A stretch of DNA of 10,000 bases from Actinidia chinensis (GCA_009663005.1 CM018892.1:10205549-10215548), one strand, 5' to 3'; positions 1 to 8,755 are shown, numbered from the stretch's first letter. Notes: generated by a model not told the origin, from the letters alone. Translations and numbers: made by a program.

Positions 1-390
1 AGATCTAACGCTAAAACTAAAATTACCTCCAATGTTCATCCTCGACCTCACTCGATCTCACAATCGAATCTGAGTTGGAAAAAAATTATTCCAATCATGG
101 ACTATGAAAAGCTAAACACTGGTAGTGAAAACTTACAGTATTCAAAACTTGACTGATTGAATTGGCAAATATTGAAAGGGTGTACAAAAATTAAATAAAA
201 CTAAGAGCACTATGAAACTAAACGAAAACTGTAAGAAACAAACCTTAAAATAGAAAACATATCTTGTCATCAACCGAAAGAGAAGTTTATGGGACTTCGT
301 AATTTGAAGTCTTACAGTGAGGTTTGAAAAAAACCCCCCTCCCAGATACCATGTAGTCAGCGTTGAATACTAAGCAATTTCGTTCTTGGT

Positions 391-857
391 GTTCGAAACG
401 CCTATGCCAGAGTTTAAACGCTCACTATTCACACAACAAACGTCCATATTAATTTTGACCAGCTTTAGAGCTCTATTAAGAAAATTCTCATTAGAGTAAG
501 TGTATCACTTGAAATCTTCTTTTCAACGCATTAATAGCTCAATAAGACATCGACGTAACTATTAGGGCCAAAAATAGGGACAAATTTTTTATGGTAAAAA
601 TCTATTAACGTTCGGAACGCTGGCTTCCTTGCCTCTTTGTAGTTTGAACGCTTCACTTGTAGTAAGCCTAGCATTCTAAAGTCATTGTTCACATTCGAAC
701 GCTAAGGCTGTGACCCGTTTTCTGAGTTTTCAAGTCTTTATGGTTTGAGTGCTACACAGGAGGGTTCGAACCTTAGAACCAAAATCTTATTTTCTTCCAT
801 TTTCAAGCAGCCATCACTTCGAACTCTCAAAATTCTTTATTTTTTGTCGTTCGAACG
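391..857. repeat. Dispersed TTCGAACGC-like motif array
   Basis: At least eight variants of one short motif occur within about 470 bases: GTTCGAAACGC (391), GTTTAAACGCT (412), CGTTCGGAACGCT (609), GTTTGAACGCT (642), ATTCGAACGCT (693), GTTTGAGTGCT (743), GTTCGAACC (764), CTTCGAACTCT (818) and CGTTCGAACG (848). Several are palindromic about their centre. The spacing is irregular, so this is not a simple tandem repeat. Similar palindromic motifs occur inside the two LTRs of the neighbouring element. I infer that this flank may be part of another, older LTR, but I see no LTR boundary here. Confidence 0.5.
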
Positions 858-1447
858 GTGAGATTTTGAGCCATCTTCGACTTGTTCTTATCTTTTTCTC
901 TTAATCTATGTTGATGAAGTTTCAGAGTCTATATCTGCGACACTTGTTAGACGTGAATTATATAAACTTTGTGATTTCTTTCCAACAGCGCATCGTTCAT
1001 TCCATTCGAGTTGCGAGTGAAAACTTTCACATTTCTAAGACAAATCCTGGCAACAGTCTGATATATGTTCTGCCACTCGTAGATCAATTATTGCTTCAAA
1101 AATTCTTTTCTTTGTATAAATATTATTGCAATGAACTCAACACATGACTTAAATCCGAACTCCGCTAAAAAAATATTCATTAACCTAATATAGGGCCAAC
1201 TTAGGTCAGTTTCATGGCTCTGGGACTACAATTATGCAGTCCAATCAATAGGAAGAACGCAAGTGGTTGTTGCCAACTCATAGCAACATGATTGTGTCTT
1301 GGGTGTTGCAAGAAACAAAATTGTTGCTCTTTACATAGCTGAGGTGATAGGTAGCAGCTGGTGTTATTGTGCTCAAAGTATTGTGGATGAAACAACAATA
1401 GAAGATTATGGTATTTCATTTGGTCATATACCAATTAGCGATGGACA

Positions 1448-1452
1448 ATACT
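1448..1452. repeat. Probable target site duplication, left copy (imperfect)
   Basis: The five bases before the left LTR are ATACT. The bases after the right LTR read ATTAC followed by T. Ty3/gypsy insertion normally duplicates 5 bp of target. The two copies agree only if one mismatch or a one-base indel is allowed, so the duplication is plausible but not proved. Confidence 0.35.
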
Positions 1453-1460
1453 TGTCACGC

Positions 1461-1493
<33 letters not shown>

Positions 1494-1741
1494 GGTTGGC
1501 CGACGGGTTTCCCGCCAAGGCCATTACTGCTAACCTGTGGCTGCATTCTCATTCAAATGCATAAATTTTTATTTTGCGGAAGGAAAAGGAATCATAATAA
1601 AAACAAGTGTACAAACAAACCATTACTGTACATACAGAGCTGTGTTTAAGTTTTGAAACCTTACCTACATTACAGGGCTGAAACTACATATACATAACTT
1701 CACGACATAGAATTGGGTATAGCCCACCAAAGTCCATACAA

Positions 1742-1753
1742 GGCCCTTGGGCC
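1742..1753. repeat. Short palindrome in 3' LTR, GGCCCTTGGGCC
   Basis: This 12-base inverted repeat has 5-base arms around TT. It lies about 290 bases inside the LTR edge that corresponds to the end of U5. The same palindrome is kept at 6829-6840 in the other LTR, in a region where surrounding bases differ. Its role is unknown; a small RNA hairpin is possible. Confidence 0.4.
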
Positions 1754-2079
1754 ATCAAAACTACAATCGTTGCTTCAGGCCTCGTCTTGGTTCTTACTTT
1801 GGCTTCCTGAAAGGTTTTTGAAAACGGAGCCTAAAAGCTGTGTTCAGTAACAATAGAATGCATGAACGTAAAAAAATTACCACGTCTCTCTTCTATCATC
1901 CATTTATCATACATGTGAAAACAAGTGCGCATAGCATAACCTCATACACTTTATCAGTCATAAACATGCATCACTGTTTTCCGTTAAACATCCTACCTAT
2001 ATCATGAAACGTGGGATATAGCATAGCTAACCTTGATGACCATATAGTCGGGTGGCCTTTCGGCCTGAGATCTCATTTT

Positions 2080-2177
2080 TAGAGTGAAACTTATGTTACG
2101 TCCCCCACCCACCGTTGCGGACGATTGTAGAGTGAACTTATTAAGTCCACCACTCTACAGTCGGACTATTAGGTAGA
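2080..2177. repeat. Tandem duplication of about 48 bp inside 3' LTR
   Basis: Two adjacent units, 2080-2127 and 2128-about 2177, share the order TAGAGTGAA-CTTATTA-GTCC-CCAC-C-GT-GGAC. The second ends in a CTATTAGGTAG tail, and a partial unit (GACCATATAGTCGGGTGG) stands upstream at about 2038. The matching pair is at 7178-7277 in the 5' LTR, so the duplication was present in the LTR before this copy inserted. Confidence 0.5.
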
Positions 2178-3054
2178 TTAAAGTCCCACACGGAGGACCC
2201 CGAGCAAACATGCAATACTTTAAACACTTTACATTTCATTGAAAACAAACATACGGCGTTTCATCTTTCATAAGTAACGTTATCACACAATGAAGGCATG
2301 GCATTTTATTAGAACAAATTTGAGGCATGAAAGCATGGGAAAACAATTGGATATACATAATATTCTTTGAAACCGTTTTGAAAGTACATAGGTTTTGTTC
2401 ATGCCATCGTGTTACTCACCGTTCCTTGGTTTGGGCCAAAAACACGGCGTTCCTACATATAAGTACATAACCATCAATAATGGTTCAAAATCTAAGTGTA
2501 TAAAAATAAACTATTACGAAATCTCTAACTCAATAGACGCTCTGTTCTAGTAAAATTCCTTAGGAGTAGGCTGGGTCCTAAGTGACCATTCATAGGCAAG
2601 GACAAATTGGACTGGTAGGAAATGTACTAGGATTAGGAACATTGCTCCTTTCAACACTAATTCGTTCATTGATCACATGAACTCACATAATGAGTATACA
2701 TTCTAGGTCAATTCATTTGACAATAGACTTAAGGACCTTTATTTGGTAGGTCTGGGTTCAAAAATCATTTCGAATGACGAAGTTATGCTATATGAAAAAA
2801 GGAACTAACATATGGGGGGCAAACAATGTTGTTGGTAGGAATTTGGGTCAACTTTAAACGTCAATATCTCACCATATATGTAGATTAGAGTACAAATTTA
2901 CTATGGTTAGAAAGGTCTACGGAGTCTATTTCCAACGCTTCAAACGGGTTTTGTCTCAATCCGACATTTTCTAGAGAAAGTTATGCCCGTTTTAATAAAC
3001 CGTGTCTGTGAGGTGTCTTGTCTGGCGTGGAACTCCTGCCAAGGGGTTCGTCGG

Positions 3055-3205
3055 AAAGGCTTCGGACTGGGCGTTGGAACGCTTGAGGTTGGAATGGCTT
3101 CCAACGGGGCGTTTCGAATTTTACCGAGACCAATTTTTGTACCCAGGCCTTAGCGTTGGGAACGCTTCAACGGGGCGGTTGGAACGGCAGACGACTTTCT
3201 TGGTT
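3055..3205. repeat. Cluster of palindromic GCGTTGGAACGC motifs in 3' LTR
   Basis: This GC-rich island stands out from the AT-rich LTR. It contains GCGTTGGAACGC (3071-3082), an 18-base inverted repeat GTTGGAATGGCTTCCAAC (3088-3105) and AGCGTTGGGAACGCT (3152-3166), and ends with GGTTCGAAAC near 3200. Any open frame through it is incidental: the corresponding part of the other LTR is frame-shifted and its best open frame is on the opposite strand. The motif resembles the TTCGAACGC motif of the left flank. Confidence 0.5.
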
Positions 3206-3573
3206 CGAAACAAGTCGAATTTCCTTTCTTCACTTCACTTTTTCAACTCCAATTTCAACATTCAATCTGCAGCAATGTTTATATGGTCAAATACCCACTA
3301 AAGAGATAACATAACTCAATTAGAGCGGAAAATAACCAATGAATCTAACGGATCTAAGATTTAACTGTCAAAACCTAACTCATGAAAATTTGGGAAGTTT
3401 CTAATCACCCCTTTTCAATCTTTCATTGGAGCTTAAAGCTTATTAGTATAGATCAATTGGACTAAATGAGTTCCTCCTACACAAATCTAAACTCGTCAAG
3501 GCATTTAAGGAAAAAACCCCCAAAAACCTTCAAACAACATACCCATATAACATACATACACATATATCAATTT

Positions 3574-3581
3574 CTTACCTC
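3574..3581 (-). promoter_or_regulatory. Splice-donor-like site GAG|GTAAG in 3' LTR
   Basis: On the minus strand the sequence reads AAGAGGTAAGAAAT, which matches the plant 5' splice site consensus AG|GTAAG. The same site is kept in the 5' LTR (8683-8690). It lies downstream, in element sense, of the purine-rich tract that may belong to the transcribed leader. Function is inferred from motif and conservation only. Confidence 0.3.
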
Positions 3582-3641
3582 TTTGGAGCTTGATAGAGTT
3601 CCACTGACTTCTTGGCTTGGGTTTAGACTCTCTCAAAACTA

Positions 3642-3708
3642 TCCTTCTTCTTCTTCCTTTCTCCTTCCTCTTCCCTTCTCTTTCCTCTTCTCTTCTCTTT
3701 CTCTTTCT
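3642..3708. repeat. Pyrimidine (CT-rich) tract in 3' LTR
   Basis: The plus strand is almost purely C and T for about 65 bases, followed by CTACGTACGTGTG and a TG-rich stretch. In element sense this is a GAAAGAGAAAGAG-like purine tract. Open frames through it on the minus strand give Arg/Lys/Glu-rich low-complexity products that are not real proteins. The tract is kept in the 5' LTR at 8756-8817 with differing length. Confidence 0.75.
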
Positions 3709-3997
3709 ACGTACGTGTGGGCTGGGGTGTGTTTGTTTGGTTGGGCAGAAACACATGGAGTTTATCCCATTGCCCACCCAGAGGTTTAGTTACAAAACCT
3801 TACACCCAATTGGTCAACTTTGACCTATTGGATTTTAAAATGAAATAGGACAATCTATATTAATTACAATTAAAAATATTACGTTCTTCTTCTTAGATTT
3901 AGTCTTTTTGATCTTATTAACTCTCTACACTTTGTTAATTAGCATTACACGTCCTAAATCTGTACGATTTAGGAATTTTACGGATCAAGGTGTTCCA

Positions 3998-4011
3998 TTC
4001 TCCCCTCCTTT
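3998..4011 (-). other. Polypurine tract (PPT)
   Basis: Directly before the 3' LTR, in element sense, the minus strand reads AAAGGAGGGGAGAA and then TGGAACAC. A purine run touching the LTR start is the usual primer for plus-strand DNA synthesis in LTR elements. The upstream context, TTTTGAGGACAAACTTT, resembles the end of many plant Ty3/gypsy internal regions. This fixes the inner edge of the 3' LTR at 3997. Confidence 0.85.
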
Positions 4012-4330
4012 ATAAAAGTTTGTCCTCAAAATGGCTACCGTCACATGCTCGTCGCGCAACTCTAATAAAACTCTTCGCATAATCGTATGGCTAATTTATG
4101 ATAGATAACATATAAATGGGTTTAACCAGTTGCGGACTCTGCCCACTGCCCTCTCGTTGGGCATCTTACAAAATGGTAACCCGATTTAAGCCTATCCAAG
4201 GCAATCGGTCCCCCGAATATGTTGGGTAGTTGGAATTCCCAAAAATGGTACGTGATACAAAAGGAAAATACGGATAATGCATAAGAGGATAAACATACAT
4301 CACTTTATTGGAACTTCATTCAAATAGAGA
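4012..4330 (-). other. Noncoding 3' tail of the internal region
   Basis: This lies between the end of the pol remnant and the polypurine tract. I see no conserved protein motif on either strand. It probably holds the last codons and the 3' untranslated part of the element, which is short in most plant Ty3/gypsy copies. Confidence 0.4.
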
Positions 4331-5625
4331 GGGTGGTACGTTCTCTAATTTCGAGTCTTCTCGGTCTCCAAAGTAGATTCTTCATATGAGTGATTCCGCA
4401 CTTAAACACGCATAACGGTATAAACTTCGTCTAGCACTTGGTCACGAGATCAACGGATCTCAATGGGTTTCCACCGATAGCTTAAATCTTCCCTTAAAAT
4501 CTAAAGGATAATGCTGACTCACAGGAGTGGGGTAAGTACACATATTTCCGTAGCATGCTACTGAAAACCCTCATGTACATGTGAAAGCTCTGGTGGAAGA
4601 GCAATGGATAGGCAACAGTGCCCATTCGTGAAGAATCTCGCATGGCCCTATATACTCGCTTCAACTTTTTTCTACCAAAACGCTTTATCCCCTTGGCAGG
4701 AGTACTTGCAAAACACGTGGTCCCCTTCTTCAAACTCTACGTCTCGTCTACGAACGTCTGCATTAGGCTCCTTGGCGACTCTCTGGTTGAAGTCTTTGTT
4801 GATCACCTTGATCTTATCGGTCGTCAATTGAAACAATTTGGGTCCTAACATTTGTGTTCTCCAACTTCGGTCCAACATATAGGCGACTACATTCCCTCCG
4901 TAGCGGGGCTCGTACGGTGCCTTCGATGCTTGCGTTGGAAATATTATCGTAAGCGAACTCCACGAGCGGTACATGAATTTCCAATTTCCTTGAAATTAAG
5001 TACACATAGCCGTAACATGTCTTCTAAGAGCTCTGGATAGTTCTCTCGATGCCGTCCGTCTGTGGATGGAATGGCTCGGTACTAAAACTCAGCTCAAGTA
5101 CTAGAGTCTTGCAAGCTTTTCCAGAACTTGAAGTTAAACCTCGGTTCGCGATCCGAAACGAGGAAACTGGGTTCCGTGTGAAGTCGACTATCTCTACTAT
5201 GTAAAGGTTCGCGTACTCGACACTGATATGTAGTCTCACTGGAAAAGAAATGTGCGACTTAGTGAGGCGGTCTCCAATAACCCAAAATTGATTAACACCT
5301 CTTGGTGAGTTCGTAGTCCGAATACAAAATCCTCGTGAGGTGCCCCATTTCCATTCGGTATGGGTAGGATGTGTAACAATCCTGCCGGCCTTTGATGTTG
5401 CCTGACTTGTTTACTGGTAAACATTGCGACACAAATTCCGCTATTTCCTTCTTCATTCCAGGCCACCACATGTGTCCTTCCAGTCTTATACATCTTCGTT
5501 CCTCCTGGATTGCATCGTAAACTAGTATGTGGCTTCCTCCAAAACTCGTCTTTTAACTTCTGGTATGTTTGGAACACAAAGCGGCCTGCGAAAAACCTAA
5601 TACGTATCTTGTAAAGTAAAATCCG
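4330..5625 (-). pseudogene. Integrase and pol C-terminus remnant (Ty3/gypsy)
   Basis: Integrase inserts the cDNA copy of the element into nuclear DNA. Reading down from about 5625 on the minus strand I see, in order and spread over several frames: a linker with FTLQD and LCVPNIPE; a zinc-finger region with HTSL and PGGTKMYKT; HQRPAGLL followed by DFVFGL with the first catalytic Asp (about 5330); a VSDR segment with the second Asp (about 5155); FHPQTDG and ERTIQ carrying the catalytic Glu (about 5040); PLVEFAYDN (about 4965); and the C-terminal DVRRRDVEFEEGDHVF, GTVAYPL and SMLRKYV blocks (4700-4530). Further down, HSYEESTLETE (4392-4360) matches the Trp/Glu-rich tail near chromodomains of chromoviruses. 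The frame breaks every 60-110 codons and in-frame stops occur, so no functional enzyme is encoded. The second zinc-finger His and one Cys are not readable. RT and RNase H, normally just upstream, are absent. Confidence 0.9.
4351..4392 (-). other. Chromodomain-region tail motif
   Basis: The minus strand translates as HSYEESTLETEKTR. In plant Ty3/gypsy pol proteins a very similar block (asparagine/histidine, then Glu-Glu-Ser/Ala-Thr-Trp-Glu) closes the region after integrase, often inside a chromodomain that directs insertion to heterochromatin. Here Leu stands where Trp is usual. The preceding 100 bases are too frame-damaged for the rest of a chromodomain to be read. The motif supports a chromovirus origin but does not prove a full chromodomain. 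Confidence 0.5.
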
Positions 5626-5662
5626 CTTGATTCAATAAACATCTCTCATAGGATTCCTCAGG
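5600..5662 (-). other. Gag-integrase deletion junction
   Basis: On the minus strand the gag capsid block EESYERCLLNQ ends near 5635. The linker that normally precedes integrase (FTLQD, then LCVPNIPE) begins near 5624. In an intact element the gag zinc knuckle, protease, reverse transcriptase and RNase H, roughly 2 to 2.5 kb by family knowledge, lie between these points. Nothing of them is visible elsewhere in the internal region. The exact breakpoint cannot be set without an intact relative. Confidence 0.7.
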
Positions 5663-6338
5663 CAATTAGGGGTTGCATGAAGAACTTCCTGATGAGTTAA
5701 TGGTAACCGCAATAATCTCTACCTTGTTCTTGATATTTCCATCGTAATCAGCTTCGATCTTCTCGTCATGACGAGATTCTGTTGAAATATTGAGGGGCCA
5801 TAACGTGATAACTCAATGAACTTGCATGTCTTCACTAGATCATGTTTCCCTGCTTCAAATTCAAAAATTCTGAATCTTCGGATCACGAATTATTTCGGGG
5901 GGAACTCCTCGGGAACACTTTGGGATCTGGGCCAATCCACAACGGTTCCAATGGCTTCTTAAAGTGCCACCCAGATCAAAGCGCTCCTTCAAAAGTGAAA
6001 CGTGGCAAAACCATTTTTGTCATCGGTTGCATGGCAAGACTTCAAAAACACCCTCGAATCCCCAAGCAGCCAAGACTTGCAGCATGGATCGGGGGTGGTG
6101 GTGGTCCAGGAAAGTGGAGGCTTTAGTTGATGGATGGAGATGTTTTAATCGTGGGACGTGGCATCGCTCCGGATCCTGGCACTGGATTGACGGTTGTTGC
6201 GGTGCATCGTCATGGTATTGTTGTTAGAAAACATCAGGGACCACTGAACGAGTCCCTCTAAAATTCTCTCAATGCTGGTCAACCGCGTCTTCGGGTCCTT
6301 GCTGCCCCGCTACGACCTCGGGCCTCTTCTAGGCGCAT
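5625..6338 (-). pseudogene. Gag (capsid) remnant, Ty3/gypsy
   Basis: Gag forms the cytoplasmic virus-like particle that packages element RNA. The likely start is the ATG at 6338-6336, giving MRLEEARGR, soon followed in another frame by LTSIERILEGLVQ. Further blocks are FEGVFEVLPC (about 6060-6030), then SLLKER, which match the start of the retrotransposon gag domain; FPPK (about 5900); FIELSRYGPQ (5820-5791); NIKNKVEIIAV (about 5740-5708); and EESYERCLLNQ (about 5665-5635), which match its end. These sit in at least three frames with stops between, so the gene is broken. The C-terminal zinc knuckle (CCHC) is not found; the remnant passes straight into integrase sequence. A G/T-rich patch near 6090-6110 gives the glycine-rich plus-strand open frames at 5842-6227, which are shadows. 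Confidence 0.82.
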
Positions 6339-6520
6339 AACTCTACAAACATCTCAAACGTTGAGGCATAACTCTAACATTTAGCCATATGACTTCTCTA
6401 GTATAGCATAGTATAACATACATATGCGTACATCACTAGTCAGTCTCAGATCCTAGCTAGCCGTGACTCTATCTTATGGTTGGAAACCTATAGCTGTGTA
6501 CGGATAACCTCTTAACCTTG
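6339..6520 (-). other. Leader between primer binding site and gag
   Basis: About 180 bases separate the primer binding site from the probable gag start. The stretch has no coding signature. It is likely to hold the untranslated leader and any packaging signal. An AT-rich run of CATAGTATAACATACATATG type lies near 6400-6425. Confidence 0.5.
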
Positions 6521-6533
6521 TGCTTCGATACCA
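6521..6533 (-). other. Primer binding site, initiator tRNA-Met type
   Basis: On the minus strand, three bases after the 5' LTR, the sequence is TGGTATCGAAGCA. The usual plant site, complementary to the 3' end of initiator tRNA-Met, is TGGTATCAGAGC. Ten of the first twelve bases agree; the two differences are adjacent (AG to GA). Position and match fix the inner edge of the 5' LTR at 6537 and confirm minus-strand orientation. Confidence 0.8.
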
Positions 6534-6828
6534 CTCTGATAACGCCCCGCACCCGGGCCTATGCGGATCGTGGGCACGTTGATGGCCGCGGTTTACCGCA
6601 AGGCCCAATTACCTTGTAAAACCTGTGCAGTCGCATCAAATTGCCCATAATTATATGTTTTCTTTGCGGGGAACCGTATAATCAATAAAATTATAAGTGT
6701 TACAACCATACCGTACATACAGAGCTGTGTTTTAAGTTGTGAAAAACCTTACCTACTTCCCAGGCGAAAACTTACATTTTACATAATTCAAGACATAAAT
6801 TGGGTCTAGCCCACAACGTACATCCAAG

Positions 6829-6840
6829 GGCCCTTGGGCC
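6829..6840. repeat. Short palindrome in 5' LTR, GGCCCTTGGGCC
   Basis: This is the partner of 1742-1753. Here it is preceded by an extra G, giving GGGCCCTTGGGCC. Being unchanged in both LTRs is weak evidence of constraint or simply recent common origin. Confidence 0.4.
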
Positions 6841-7177
6841 ATCAAAACTCCATCGGTCGTTGCTCAGCCGTCCTAGGTTTCTTCACTTTGGCTTCCTGAA
6901 AAGGGTTTTTGAAAACGTAAGCTAAAAGTTGGTGAATAAACACAGATGCATGAACGGAAAAATGACCATGGATCTCTCTTTCATATCATACATATTATCA
7001 TACATGTGAAAACAAGTGCGCACAACATAGCATCAACATTCCTAAACTTTATCATTATAACATGGCCGCACTTGGTTTCCGTAAACATACATTACATATC
7101 ATGAAAAAGTGACTACTCGGCATAGCATAACATGAGGACCATTAGGTAGGGTGGCTCTTTAGGCCTGAGATATCTTG

Positions 7178-7277
7178 TAGAATGAAACTTATTTTACGTC
7201 CCCAACTCCACCAGTCCGACGATTTGTTAGAGTGATGAAACTATTAACGTCCCCACTCTACTGTTGGACCATTAGGT
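7178..7277. repeat. Tandem duplication of about 50 bp inside 5' LTR
   Basis: Units at 7178-7227 and 7228-about 7277 share TAGA-TGAAACT-ATT-ACGTCCCCA-CTC-AC-GT-GGAC, with a partial unit (GGACCATTAGGTAGGGTGG) upstream at about 7136. They correspond in position to 2080-2177 in the 3' LTR. The duplicated segment lies toward the U5 end in element sense. Confidence 0.5.
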
Positions 7278-8185
7278 TTAGATTTAAAAGTCCCACCAGG
7301 GGATCCCCGAGCATCACATGATTATACTTTAAACATCTACATTTCATTGCAAACCAACATCCATGGGTTTCATTTCTTTCATAATAACGTGATCACACAA
7401 TGAAGGCATGGCATTTTATTGAGAACATAACTTTGATGCATTGAAAAGCATGCGAGAAAACAATTGGATATACTAATATCGTTGAAAACGTTTTTGAAAG
7501 TACATAGGGTTTGTTCATGGCATAGTTGTTTACTCACCTGATTCCCTGGTTTGGTCCAAAACACGCCGTCCTAACTATAGGTAAAATAACCATCACTATT
7601 GTGTTCAATATCTACAGTGTAAACCACTTACTATACGAAATCTCACCTCAACATAGGACGCCTCTGGTTCTAGTAAAACATTCTTAGGGAGTAGGCTTGA
7701 GGTTCCTACGTTGACCATTCATGTCAAGGACCAAAATGGATAGGGTCAGGACAAAACCCCGATGTAACATACAGAAGATTTAGAACATTGCTCTTCAACT
7801 TAATTCGTTCATTGCCTCACATTAACTTACATAATGAGTAACTTCTAGGTCAATTTTCATTGAAAATAGATTAAGGAACCTTTAATTTGGATAGGGTCAT
7901 GGGTTCTCAAAACTCATTTCGAATGAAGAAGTTACTGCTATAGGAAAAAAAGGAACTAACATTGGGGCAAAAACAATGTTGTGTGGTAGAATTGGGGGGT
8001 CAACTTTAACTTCAATATCTCACCATCATGTAGAATTAGGAGTACAAAAATTTACATGGTTAGAAGGTCTACGGTATTTTCCAACGCTTGCCAAACCGGT
8101 TTGTCTCAATCCGAATGTTCTAGAGAAAGTATGCCCGTTTTACTTAAACGTGTCTGAGTTGTCTTGTCCTGGCGTGGAAACTCTG

Positions 8186-8330
8186 CCAACGGGGCGTCGG
8201 AACGGTTCCGACGGGGAGCGTTTCGAAAGTTACCGAGCCAATTTTTTTTACCACATGCCTTAGCGTTGGTGGGACGCTTCACAACGGGCCCGGGGGGGTT
8301 GAACGGGCAGAAGACTTTCTTTTGTTCGAA
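8186..8330. repeat. Cluster of palindromic motifs in 5' LTR
   Basis: This is the counterpart of 3055-3205. It includes a near-perfect 19-base palindrome, CGTCGGAACGGTTCCGACG (8195-8213), with 9-base arms around a single central base, then GGAGCGTTTCGAAAG, AGCGTTGGTGGGACGCT (8262-8278) and TTGTTCGAAA. A G-rich run near 8286-8298 breaks the match to the other copy and may be a homopolymer error. Confidence 0.5.
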
Positions 8331-8682
8331 ATTCATCTTCTTCACTCACTTTTCAACTCCAATTCAAATCAATTCATCAATGTTTATATGGTCAATACCC
8401 ACTAAAAGGGGATAAACTAACTCAATTAGAAAGGAAAAATAACCACTGAATCTAACGGAAGCTAAGATTAACTTTCAAAATCCTAAAACTCATGAAAATT
8501 TTGGGAAAATTCTAATACACCTTAATTCTTTTCATTTGGAGCTTCAAAGCTCTAGTCTGATCAATTGGGACTCAAATTGAGGCCTCCTAACACAATCTAA
8601 AAACTCTATCAAGGCATTAAGGCAAAAAACCCAAAAATCCTCACTATACTACCTCATATACACATACAATAATATATCATTT

Positions 8683-8690
8683 CTTACCTC
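8683..8690 (-). promoter_or_regulatory. Splice-donor-like site GAG|GTAAG in 5' LTR
   Basis: The minus strand reads CCAAAGAGGTAAGAAATG. It matches the plant 5' splice-site consensus and is kept at 3574-3581 in the other LTR. If transcription starts upstream of the purine tract, this could be the donor of a leader intron. No acceptor could be assigned. Confidence 0.3.
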
Positions 8691-8755
8691 TTTGGAGCTT
8701 GATTAGAGCTTCCAAGACTTCCTTGGCTTGGGTATAGACTCTCTCCAAAACTCTA

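Larger units (their letters stand above)
1..1452. other. Left flanking DNA, no recognisable gene
   Basis: This stretch is AT-rich and lies outside the retrotransposon. I read both strands and found no conserved protein motif. The longest open frames (908-1147 plus, 79 codons; 1201-1434 minus, 77 codons; and one at 1299-1649 plus that runs across the LTR boundary) resemble no family I know and show no domain signature. The portion at 391-857 carries repeated TTCGAACGC-like motifs, described separately, which suggests an old LTR or other repeat rather than a gene. The stretch 1150-1452 immediately before the insertion is higher in complexity but unrecognised. Confidence 0.6.
1453..3997 (-). repeat. 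3' LTR (left copy)
   Basis: This is the left long terminal repeat. It is collinear over its whole length with 6537-9114. Anchor blocks seen in both copies include CCTATGCGGATCGTGGGCAC near the start, the CATACAGAGCTGTGTTT block, the GGCCCTTGGGCC palindrome, CAATGAAGGCATGGCATTTT, the TTTATATGGTCAA block and the final pyrimidine tract with CTACGTACGTGTG. Because the element is on the minus strand, this is its 3' LTR, with U3 at the high-coordinate end. The few open frames here are not coding. Differences from the other copy are mostly single-base indels. Confidence 0.93.

Noticed and set aside
296..318. Small hairpin with ACTTC and GAAGT arms
   Set aside because: The arms are only 5 bases and such hairpins are expected by chance in this composition.
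908..1147. Plus-strand open frame of 79 codons in the left flank
   Set aside because: It has no recognisable motif, AT-rich composition and no supporting signals; chance length for such DNA.
1299..1649. Plus-strand open frame of 116 codons beginning outside the element and ending inside the LTR, as if a host gene were interrupted
   Set aside because: It starts at TTG just after an in-frame stop, resembles no known protein, and its second half is LTR sequence. The right flank does not continue it.
3002..3301. Plus-strand open frame of 99 codons
   Set aside because: It lies within the LTR, antisense to the element, and is not preserved in the other LTR copy.
3505..3777. Minus-strand open frame with an Arg/Lys/Glu-rich stretch resembling a nuclear protein
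   Set aside because: It is the translation of the CT-rich tract in the LTR. The composition is low-complexity and the other LTR gives a different frame and length.
4604..5040. Three plus-strand open frames of 62-76 codons
   Set aside because: They are shadows of the integrase remnant on the minus strand and have no family resemblance.
5842..6227. Two overlapping plus-strand open frames, one with a glycine-rich run
   Set aside because: They are antisense to the gag remnant, whose motifs on the minus strand explain this DNA better.
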